From assembly GCA_030549495.1 (NCBI GenBank), contig JAUIRK010000168.1, positions 496,001 to 560,000 on the forward strand: a stretch of DNA of 64,000 nt, written 5' to 3'. Positions 1 through 12,100 of the stretch are shown here, one piece after another. The position numbers and the translations under genes were made by a program. Source of the stretch: Nectonema munidae (taxonomy: Eukaryota > Nematomorpha > Nectonematoida > Nectonematidae). Numbering within the stretch: the stretch's first letter is position 1; every line of letters starts with the position of its first letter. The notes under the pieces were generated by a model. That model did no database searches. It was not told where the DNA came from and was given only the letters and a program-made list of their open reading frames with translations.

Positions 1-171
1 ACACACGATTTCAGGAATGAGCTTTCCAGAAGAGATCATATGAGTAGTGTTGCTGCAGAACGCGATTACGTGCATCGCGATGACTACTTCTACGATAACT
101 ATGGTAAAGGCTACCAACCCTACAGTACCTACATTGTTACACACTACGAGACTGTTCCTACTTCAAACAAA
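1..171 (+). CDS. sls: Exon 1 in window (partial; Tyr/Asp-rich, no known domain)
   Basis: An open frame runs from base 1 to a donor AAA|GTAACT at 172. The peptide is rich in Tyr, Asp and Arg (for example YFYDNYGKGYQPYSTY) and matches no domain I know. It ends in phase 0, which fits the next exon if that begins at 5075. It could be an upstream exon of the same gene or, less likely, part of another isoform. The true 5' end of the exon is outside the window. Confidence 0.5.
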
Positions 172-3100
172 GTAACTCAATCTCACTTTTTTTTACTTAA
201 AACTCTTTTGTACTGGGATGTCAAACTGAAATTGCTAAATATAAAAGCTGATTTTGAAATTTATAATTTGAATAACATTTCAACTAGGATCTAAACTTTT
301 TAAATTAGTTTCTTAGGATGTCAAATCGGGTAATGTTGCATTAACCGTGCATTGATAAACGTCTTTCCTAGCCAGTTGCATTGGAAAGAGGTTTATCGAT
401 GCAAGGATAGTGCAACATTACCGTCAAATTGAAGCTATAACGGTCTGATTTTCTCAGGAAATATATCATAAATCAGAATAATATTCATCACAAACTGTTA
501 TTTGCTGTAGTCCTGCTATGAAATAAAAGCTTAAAAATAAAATAAATAAAATACTCCACTAGTAGTTGGGTAGTTAATGGGAGCTCAAGTATCACTTGCT
601 CCTCATAATCCCATTTCCAAAAATGGCACCTATATACTTTCAAAGTGTCTTTTATTTTTTTATTTAGGTGATGTAGTTAATTCATTTGAAAGTCTTACTT
701 TTTAAGAAAATATATCTTTAACATCATGCAAATATGTCTATATGTAATTGTTTCAATTTTATAGAGGTTAATTTCTTCAATTTATTATGATTGTAGGATG
801 TGGTTTTTTTAACATTTTAACGTGATGTTGGAATTTATAATTAAAATTTTCAATAAACTAATATATAAATTTATTTTTAATTTAATATTACCATTTAAGG
901 GCTATTATGAGTGATGGTTGATGACATAATATAGTAGATGGTTTTATTGATTCGGAATTCGATTTTTAACTTTTTTTGCAATTGACTTGATGAAACGACG
1001 GATGCTGCAAATTTACCTCCGCCTTGCGTTTTTGTACAATATGTATATGGCAAGCACCTTGTTGACAAATTTTTGTTTTGTGTAAGTTTATCAGTAGAAC
1101 AACTGCAAGAAAAATATTTGACAAGGTGGACACATTTTCACAGCACATGGTATTAATTCAGAACATGGACTTAGAGTGTATACTGACCACACTCTGGCAA
1201 TTCCTGTTTATCGTTCTAGTTTTCAGACTTTGGTTAAGCAAAATTTTTCACATCTAATTGGTATCGAGTGCCGTAGCCAAGCTTTAATAATGAAAACCAT
1301 ACCTGATGACTTGAAAATTGTTCTCAATGAAGTCGTTAAAACAGTGTATTTCATTAAAATAAATGTCTTCAACTCTTGTTTGTTTTCTGAATAATGCAAA
1401 TAAAGGTAAAGGTACCCTGGAATATTTTCATCGAGAAGGCACAATTGCGCCGCTTGTATCGAACTATGAGAAAGTAGGCTTGATGCGGGATCGAACCCAA
1501 AATCTTAAAATAATGAATAATATAAATAATAATAATAAATGATTCCAAATTTGAAAAACTTTTGTTGCACTCAAACGGGAGGGGACTTTCCAAAGGAAAA
1601 GTTTTAAAGAGATAGAACGGAAAGAATCCAGCAATTTCTGCAAAGAATACTGATATCACTTAGTAATTATTAGTGATATTTTTTGGTAATTAGTTAAATA
1701 CTTGACATTACTTCTTTCGAACTTGTTACGAGTCTGCAAAACGAAAGTCGCTTTCAGTATTATGCCTGTACTTATTCTTCATAGCAACGAGCATCGAAAA
1801 GGTAACTTAAAAAGGATATGTGAATCCGAACATATTCAGAATCAGAAGAGACTGATGTGAGAGCAGAGGGTCCACTGGAAGATAATTGGGTCAGAATGTT
1901 AAGATTCAGTTCTTTGAAGTCATCCTTACTTATGGAGTTAAACTTAAACTCAAGAAATCGTTCTTGTATTTCATGTGCAACATACATCATCAACTACAAA
2001 CTGAAATGTGTTACTGACAAATTTCTAAGATTCACGTTTGTCATATATATCTGTTAAGTTTCTGATGAATTCCATTTTCATATTAGTTAGCTCGAATCAA
2101 GAGAGTGTGACTAAAAGTAGAATCCAAGTTACTAAAACTTGCTGAATTTTCCTGCTTTATGCGATCCTGCCAGAGGTGGAGTTTGGATATAAAGACCCAA
2201 TAGTGTCATAATGGATGAAGATGTGGAAGTTCTTTCTTTGTAGTTTAAGGGTGAGAACATTCAATACTTCAAAGGCATCCACCAGGTAAGCTAGAGATCG
2301 CTGAAGGTCATCAGATTAGAACTTTTCATGAAGATCTGCCTTCTGTTGTATATCTAAAAACATTGCTACTTCTCGTAGTTCATATATTCGTCCAAGCATT
2401 TTTCCCTTTGATAGCCTTTTTACGTTTTTATGAAAAAGCAAGGCTTAATGTTCAAACTCCATATCCTTACAATGCAGTTAGAAGAGACGACGTCAAGTTT
2501 TTAACCATCCTCTAGCTCAGGGGTTCCCAACCTATGGTACGCGAAAGCCTTCCAAGTGGTACGCGAGATGTTTTTCAAAAATTCAAAAAAAGTACTTGTT
2601 TTCATTGAAATTCCCACAAAGAGAGATGTAGTGTAATGTGAATTTGGCTAAAGTTCATTTTCTTTAGTTCCTCAACTGTAATGCATGTAAATATGTACAT
2701 ATGCGTAATATAATGTAGCATGCACATTGCACACACATTCTGTTGACTTAGTAGGTACAGTGCTGTGATTAATTAACTTACCATCTTCATGATTGTTTAT
2801 TTTTATCGATTATTATGTAAATTACTATATATATTCAATATATTAAAAATCAACTTTTAGTTTTATTTCAGATTATTATTGCGTCAAATCAAGATGCCCA
2901 AACGAGAGTATAGCGATCAATATATTAATTTTGGTTCTTTGAATTGAAGAATAGGGAAGAATTTGTGCTTGTGTGTGGTGTGTATGAAGACATTATCAAA
3001 TGCATCAATGAAGCCTTTTACAACGCCATCTCCAAACTAATCATCCAGAATAGAAAGACCGCGATCGTAATTATTTTAAGTGACTTAAGAAAAACGACTA

Positions 3101-6100
3101 GACAAAACGGGGAAGTAATATCAGTAGTCGGTTTGTATTGTGACAGCCTCTTGTGAAATTACAATTTTTTTGGCGAAGAAATAAAAGCCTTCCACAAGAA
3201 ATGGTGAAGCATGGCATCGTTGATGAAGCAGTGTCAAATAAAACGATGCAGAGGTGTATTACAGAATTGTCTACTGTTATTAATGAACCAGTCATTATGG
3301 AAGTACAGGGCTCAAAATATGGATTTGCAATACAACTGGACGAATCAACGGACGTCTCAAACTGCGCACAGCTTCTGGTATATGTGGGTTATGCTACTAA
3401 GGATGCAATTCGATGTGAATTAATCTTGACCAATGAAATGACAACTACAACAAAAGGAGAAGGCGTGTTCGAGCTTAAAACTTTTTCAGAGAAAATGTTC
3501 TCCAATGGACCAAGCTAGTAGGTTGCAAAACTGACGGCTCTCCTGTTATGCTTGGGAGAAAATCTGGGTTCCAAGTTCGGGTGTAAGCAGTATCTCCATC
3601 TGTCACTTCTGTTCACTGTTTCATACACCGATTTTCTCTCTCTGCTAAAGTTATGAAGACAAGCTTGAAACTGGTGGTTAAGATGGTAAACTACATTATG
3701 ACTTCTGCCCTCGTCTCTTCGAGGTCATCTGTGAGGATATCGGATCAGAATACACGGCATTGCTTTTCATACGGAAGTGAGGTGTCTGACTCGAGGGAAT
3801 ACCACTATGCTCCTTTTTGTGCTCAGAAAGGAGCTTTATAAAAAAATCCTCCCTTATTTTTTCGCTAATTTCTTTTAGAGTTAGCATAGCATTACTTCCT
3901 ACGCTATTTTTTTCATCTTCCTTCCTTTGTATAATAATTTTTGGAGTTGAATACTTTATTCCAAGTAATTCTAAAGCTCTTTTAATAGGCAAAAATTCAG
4001 AAGAAGAAAGCTTGATCAATTCTCTTTTTTTCTTTTGAAATTTTATATACACAATAGAATGAATTATAGAAAATATTATAAGTAGAAAAGAGAATTGGCT
4101 AAAGGACAGGGAATGGTGAAGGCGAAAAGACTTTAACGTAATTGGCATCGATGCTCCTCTCTGTTTTTTATATTAATATTATTTAGCGAACCGATCCGAA
4201 TACATCTCATATGCTGCAAAAAAACACAAAATTAGAGGAATTTTTCAAAATTTTAAACGAGAAATATATTTATCTGTTTTTTTTCTTCAATTTTTGATAT
4301 ATCATAATGCTAAAAACTTGTTTATTTATTATGATGTTATTTTCAAAATTATATCTAATATTTCTGAAAAAATTCTAAAAATATAAGAGGTTTTAGCTAT
4401 AAAATTTAGTATTTTTCATTATAAAATTATTTTAAAAGCCCAAATTTGGGAAAATTTTGTAAAAAAAAAGAAACAAAAGAATGAATCAGTTGCTATGTTA
4501 AATTTCAAAAAATCAAATGAACAGATTTTAAAAATGTTTAAACTTGCACAAATAAGAATGTTAATTTTCTGTACAACTTTTTGACTTGTATGCAACACAG
4601 ACAGGTGCATTTTTTTATTATGCTTAATAAAATTTTGTTCCTGAAAAGTTTAATAAGTAAACGAAAAAACTGATTTTAAATATAATAGATGAATTTAAAA
4701 TGAAAAAGGACTAACTTAAAATGAAAAAGGACGAACTTAAAGTGAAAAAGTATTAACTTAAATTGAAAAAGGACGAACTTGAAGTAAAAATGCTATATAT
4801 AATCTTTTAATATTTTTAAGTCTATACAAATTAATTTTGGTTATTTTTCCCACAGATTTTTCAATAGATTTTTCACGGTGAAAAATAAATTCCTAATCCC
4901 CGTTAAATTAAAAACAAATGTATGAGATTAAAAAAAAAGATTTTTGTGCTTTTTATCACCTTAGTAGGCGCAAAATTTGTTTAACCCTTTTTTAAATTTC
5001 CTATTTTCTCATGCACTAATAAAATATCTTGTTCTAATAAATTATTGTTCCTTAATCAATTTCTGAATATCTAGTTTTTAGAGTCAAAACAAGAGACAAT
5101 TTTTGAAGAGATAACATTGATTGCTGGCGCTGAAAGAAAAGAGAGAATTGTATCTCCTCCTCTAGAATATAGTAGACGTCAAGAGTTTGACAAATTTGAA
5201 AAGCATAAAGAAATTGAGTTAGTCCCGCCACCTCCTAAACCTGCACCCCGAAAACCTGTTTCTGAAAATATCTTCGAAAGTAAACTTCAAAAAGATGTTG
5301 TCTTCAAGAAGTTTATTCACCAGCCTCGAACACCTACTCCCGAGCCCGAAGAAGAGCCACCTGTTAAGATCACTCATCACAAACAAGAAATTAAAGATCA
5401 AGAGTATTATGAACTTCATGAATACAAGAAGCCCAAAGCTGCACCTCCTAGAAAAGTACCTCGCGAGATTGAAGCAGCCGAAGAAATCAACCTTGAACAA
5501 ATGGCTTACCACAAGTACTAACTTTATTTAAGCATGCAAACTTTATTCATTAGGGGCAGTACGGGGAGGTGGAGATGGCCTACGACAAGTTTTAATTTTA
5601 TTTAAACATACAAATTTTACATTCATTAGTGGCAGGACTGGAGAGTTGGTGCAGGACACCCCGGATCCACGTAGTCAGATATTTAAAGGAAACACAATTC
5701 CAGTGGGGCGAATCTGATTATATTGACTGGAGATAGAGCAGCAACAACGAGAAATATTAATGGCTCCGTATCCTAGCCCTCTAATTAATATTTTACATTC
5801 ATCAATATCAAATCCCTCATAAACTTAGCAACAATGGCAGCTAACTAGCAAATATAGTGTAAAATTTGAAGCATTTTTTTTAATTTAATTTACAATAATT
5901 TTTTATTCATATATGTAAAAAAACATAAGAACGTTACAAAACATAGTGGATCCAACCAGTGCTTCCTCTAAGAATTGGCGATATGGTTTTTTATTAGGAA
6001 TAAAAAAAATTATAGGTAATGGGATTTTGTTGTTTTTAAAATTTCTTCGAATAGAAATCATGAAAAGATTTCAAGAAAAAATTGAAATCTCTGAAATTTT

Positions 6101-9100
6101 CAATAATAATAATTAATTAAACTTTAATTGGTTTCAAATATTATTTTTGACTTATCTATTTAATTAAAAATCTCAACTTAATCAGGTTTAATTTTTTTTC
6201 AATCAATGACAACATCCTTGATTGGAAATAGATGGTTTCGAGCAGTGGCGGATGAAGGAATTTTCAGTAGGGGTGGGGGGGGGGGGGTATGAAAAAATAT
6301 ATATACAAAATGACAAGCTAAAAAGTATTTTTTAATATTGAAGTATGCGAAAAACGAACTAAAAAACATATGATTGAAATTTAAAAGTTTAAATTAAGTA
6401 GGTGTGAAAGTTGGGTACAAATTCCTTTATAATAAATTTTGATAAATTCTAAAAAAGAAATAAAATGTGTATTAAAAAAAAGGAAAATATATTGGAGGAA
6501 ATTTTTTCTCTCTTCTATCCCATGATAAAAATTTAAGCTTAGAATTTAACTCAGCCACTGATTAATGCTACTACATTGCTTGCTTAAGAAAGTTTGATTA
6601 CGACAGAGCACCTCCGCAGAGACCTGTTAGTCCCATCATGACACCTCCTTTAAGTTCACCATCACCTCCCCCTATCGCTCTAAAGCCAAGAGCTGTGCCG
6701 CCTTTACCCTATAAGAAAGCTCAACCACAAGAACAGCCCGTGTGGGAAGAACAAGATCGCGCAATGCCACATATTCCTCCAGCTCCCAAAAAAAAGTTTC
6801 CACCACCAATGTTCATCAAACCACTGCCTGATTTGAAAGTTCACGAAGGCAAAAAAACACACTTTGAAACCTTTGTTGAACCTTGCGAAGATCCGACAAT
6901 CAAAATTGACTGGTTTTGCAATGGAAAGCCTGTTCCTTCTGGTAAAGATTATACTCCTTTCCCTATTTGCATTTTAAAATTTTTTATTTAAGGAGCCAGA
7001 CATTTGGATTTCTACAATAGAGGGGTTGTTGTTCTTGAAATTTTACCGACTGCAATGAGTGATGCAGGAAAATATCGAGTAGTAGCTACGAGTGCCACTG
7101 GCCAATGTGAAACTTCTGGGCTCTTAGAAGTTATAAGTAAATACTTTTATCCAATGTATCCCTGTGATTTGTATATGTTCACTTTTAAGAAGACCAACCC
7201 ACTCCATTGCCATACTATGCTCCTGAGATTCCTCCATTGCCTGAACCAGATGTTGAAGAGATTTATGGACAACCTCCTAAATTTTTAACTGACTTAAAAA
7301 ATATTGCCATGCTTGGTGAAGGAAAACCTGCCCACTTTGAAGCAAAGCTAATACCTGTTAATGATCCTGAAATGAAAGTAGAATGGTTTCACAATGGAAA
7401 ACCTTTACTTCTTGGTAAAATCAATTTTACTTCAGTCATCATAACTCCTCTTTATTTAATTTTTGCTTTTACATCATGTTTGAAAAAATACTGGTATAGA
7501 AGAAAGAATTAAATGTATTTAAAGAATGACAAATTTCACAATTTCTAGACTTCTTATCACCACCTTTTCATTGACGCAGATATTTTTTGAAATAAATTAT
7601 AAAACTGGTTGAATATTCAAAATTTAATATTTTAGTTTGAGAAATGTTACTAATAATTAAAAAATTTTTAAATTGAAAACATTATAAAATGTTCAAATAC
7701 CGAATATGGCGGTGTATAAGTCGACATTTGAGCATCTTAATTTTGTGTTTAAAAATAACCCTTGACCCACACCCTGATTCCTTCTTGTAAAAAATGTTAT
7801 GCACTTAAAATATTGAACATTTTATTTTTTTTTAAATAAAATATTTTTTTTAATTTTTTAAATCAATTTACCTTTTGTGTTAGGTAAACTAGATAAACAA
7901 CGTTTAGTTTGATTTAAAAAATAATTTTTTGATGATATACAACATAACTACCTACCTTTTTTAAAACTGTGGTCGACTATACATGCGACTATATTTAATG
8001 GCAAAATTTTGTATTAAATTTAATGGGCAACTTATACAAAGAATGATTTATACATCACCATATACAATTAATTAGAAAAATTAACCAACGAGTAATTATT
8101 ATTATTGATTCCAATTTTATAAATCATAAAAAATTGTCTTTAAAAGTTTACTTTTTTAGATTTTATATTATTAACGTTTCCTTTTATGCAAATTCAAAAT
8201 TTCCTATTTATAACTTATTTTTTTATAACCCGGTTTTATAAAAATTGTTGTCTAACAAATAAAATCTATAAAATAAATATAAAAAAATAATTGAAATAAA
8301 TACCAAAAATATTAGTGATGCTTCATTTTTCAAGCCAAAACATCATAAGCGTGAAATGGTACAGCTGAAAAGAAGAGCACCCATTTCAGCATTACTCTCA
8401 GAAAATACAGTTTATCTATACATTTGTGTACTGTAATAGAACATTATAGTAGAACGAAGATTATACAATTTTACACTAATACTGTTTTAGGCTCTAGAAT
8501 TAAAACATTTCATGACTTTGGATATGTTGCTCTCGATTTCAATCCTGCATATGAAGTTGACTGTGGTGTTTATACATGCGTAGCTACTAATCGATATGGT
8601 CGTGCAACGAATGCCGCTGAATTACAAGTTTTGCGTAACATTTTCTACCTTTTATATAATAAATATTTACTTTATTTAAACCAGAGCTACAAAGTCACGG
8701 GGATAGGAAGATTTCGAGGAGCTTGAGTCGGAGTCGCCTAAAATTAGAATACGGAGCTATTTTTTTAGTTGTTTATATATATTTTTATGTTTTTTGCTGA
8801 TATAAAAATTGCATTGCAATTTCTTGAGTATTAACATTAATTTTAATGTGGTATTAACTTGTTTGAATATGAATCTAATATAAATATAGGTAAAAAGAGT
8901 AATGAGTAAAATAAATTACTCTTTGATGATATAACTTAGTTACTACTCATTTTGCTTTTTATTTTAACCAAGACCGATTACATTGTAATGTCCTTTTCAA
9001 TATGTGTATAAAATTTCTTAATTTGGTTTATAACTTTTTGTTATTTATATTTTTTTAGAAAATATATAAACTAAAAATTCTTTATTCATAATAAGAATCG

Positions 9101-12100
9101 AATGAGAGTAGAATTTCTTGCTTCTAATCCAGCTCTACAACCCTGTTTATGGAATTTTTCAAAGTAGGGATTTATTTGATAAAAATAAAAACCCTTATTT
9201 TCACTTTGTTGATCCTCTCTTTTGTGATTCAATGCTGAGACTTATATAGATATTTTATTTTAAATTATACATATTTAAACCATTTCCATTTTTCTGCTTT
9301 TGATCATTTTTTATCACGTTTTTCATACGTATTTTAATTTATCCCATTAAATATGCATCTAATTTGTATACTTTAAGCCGGACAGAAAGTAATGCGGGAA
9401 ACAGAAAATCCTGAAGCATTGAATAAAATTGATCAATTGGAAATGAGGCACAAAGCTCTTCCTGAAATGGAAAAACTTCCTCGTATCTTTTTATTATCTT
9501 CATTTTTTAGGTTTACTTGTTTTAATATTGTTTTTAATTTCAGCCATGGATGAAATAACCGAAGGTCAGCCTCCTCGCTTTATAACCCCTATTTGCGACA
9601 TTCCAAATATTAAAGAGGGGGGTAGGATTCGATTCGAGGCCAAACTGGAACCTGCTCACGATCCCAATATGAAAATTGAATGGTTTCACAATGGCGAACC
9701 TATAAAATTTGGTAATTTAATTTCTTTTAGCAAAACGCTTTTTACCTTAACAGTGGCTTGTTTCACAGGATCACGGATAAAACCTTATAAAAAGTTTGGA
9801 ATTGTTGGTTTGGATATTAATCCGGTTAGAGCTGAAGACGCAGGTGTTTATTTGTGTATTGCAACAAACAAATTTGGGCAAGACTCTACACAAGCTTGTG
9901 TCACCATTAGCGGTATGCAATTAAAGTGTCTAGACTTTTTTTTATCATTTTTGTGTATTAATTTTATTTGACAGCTGATCCCTTAGTAACGTATGAAACC
10001 ATTCATCCTGCTGGACTACAGAAAATCCGTGAATTGGAAAGTAACCTGCCAAGAGATCCTGGAGGTGAAGTTGAAATGGAGAAACCACGCATTCCACCAA
10101 AATTTTTGACGCCTATTCACGACTTAAGTGTTAAGATATGGGATAAAATATTTTTCGAAGCGAGATTAGAACCACAACACGACCCTGATCTTAAAGTCGA
10201 ATGGATATTCAATGGGGAAGTGTTGAAAAAAAGTAACTTTTTGAAACTATTTATCAAAAGTCAGTGTGTTTTTTGCACAACTCAATCTATTTAGGCAATC
10301 GAATTCATTACATAAATGACTTTGGGTACGTTGCCCTTCGTATTGATCCTTGCTATCCTGATGACTCGGGTCTTTATATCTGTCACGCTTACAATCTTGT
10401 TGGAGAAGACGCTATTAGTGCAAGATTGTATGTTCAAGGTTGCATTTTTATTATTGAAACCTTTTTATATTTTATAACACTAAATTCGCTCCTTAATATA
10501 TAAAGATAGAGCATAGGTATACGGAATAAAAAATTTAATTAACAATAAAATATATTTATTTAAGGTTATTATTATGTTTTAAGCTTAAAAATAGCAATTT
10601 TTACTATGTTCCCATAATGGAAAAGTTAGAGTTTATAGGTGAGAATATCATTTTTTTTAAATTTATATAATAATAAAATATCATAACCAAACAGTTAATT
10701 ATTTTTATAGTGAATCTTTTTTGATTTATTTTACCGAGGAGATTTATTGATCCATCATGTCTAATCTATTTTGAAACTGAAACATTTGGTGCACATTAAC
10801 TACATGTGTATAGTAAACGTATATATGTACTAAAGTAAACACCCCGTTAGCAAAAACTTAATCATGACTTCCCACTTTGAGTAATATTACGGTAGATAAT
10901 TTTCTTAAATATATTTATACATAATTTATTTTCAACTTTGTGTAGAGGATTGCAGAGATCTATTTTATGTAACCCATGCCCCTCTCCTAACGGTTTATTT
11001 ATCAAGTCAGCCCGTACCCGAACTTTTTTTTTATAAATATGCTTTAAACGCACCCATGCCGCCTATTTTTTTTAATATTCTTTAAATCATATTTTTGTAC
11101 AAACTTATAAGTTTACACCCCTTTCTTTTATATTTTTGTAATTTTGAGATAAATTTCTTCATTTTTAAATTGTTATTTAAGCTTGATCACCACACAATAT
11201 TTTTCAACTCATTTTCTTCTCAATATTTGAATAAAATGTAAAAAATTTTGATTAATTGTTTTTACTACTGGAATTTAGCCTTTATTATTATTCACTAAAT
11301 CTAAGCTATGTAATTTTGGTTAATAAAATTCAATAGAACCAGATCTTTTGTCTATTAGATAAAGAAGCATCGTATATGTTGGAAATGATGTTGCGATTTG
11401 TATTGCTATATAAAATGTATATTTATAATATATGTTTTTACAATTATAACAACACAGGCTTCTTTCATCATACACTCGCTTACACCATGCGTCGTCATAT
11501 GGAGACATCTCGTAATAAATTGCTATTGAAGAAAAAGACATATGTGATGTTCGGTTGAATAATATATAGATAGAACTCTTGATGAATGTACAAGTAATTT
11601 TCCAAAACGTGCCTATAATAATCTTGCCTCATTTTTTCAACTTATACCATCCTGTATGAGTCTCTTGTGTTATTTTTGAAATTTATCTCATTGGCGCACT
11701 ATGCATGGGTAAGATACCCCTTTAGTGCTTTAATTTTTGAAGATTATGGCAGAAAAAAACGAAAACCATGGTTTTGAATTTTTTTTGACTTGAACAAAAT
11801 TTGGCCTTTTTTCATAAGAAATTTATATGAAGGTTTGGAAAACTTTGTGAAATAATTCATTTAATATATTTGACATCAAAAGTTTCTTACATCTAAACTT
11901 TAATATAAACACTTATTATAAAAACAACATTTTTGTATGAAAAAGTTATATTCTTTGTTCAAAAATCAGTAAACTTTCATAAGTTTTGTCTTTTTCAGTC
12001 GATAGCTTATTCCTAATATTGGGATACGACATCAGCCACTATATCTTTAAAAATGCTTGAAAATTCATTTAATGGAGTAAATTGATATAAAAACTTCTAA

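Larger units (their letters stand above)
172..5074 (+). other. Intron 1 (4.9 kb), transposon-rich
   Basis: This intron contains a 94-nt hairpin (329-422), an internally inverted hAT remnant (976-2490), a SINE-like piece, a second hAT element (2518 to about 3838), a minus-strand open frame and a 21-bp minisatellite. I see nothing recognisable in 423-975, 4149-4696 or 4792-5074 beyond AT-rich sequence. Confidence 0.7.

Noticed and set aside
348-356. GTGCATTG in the hairpin resembles the miR-33 seed
   Set aside because: The rest of the arm does not match miR-33, so the likeness is confined to eight bases.
1486-1496. A tRNA gene on the minus strand
   Set aside because: Only the B-box word is present; no A box or cloverleaf can be drawn.
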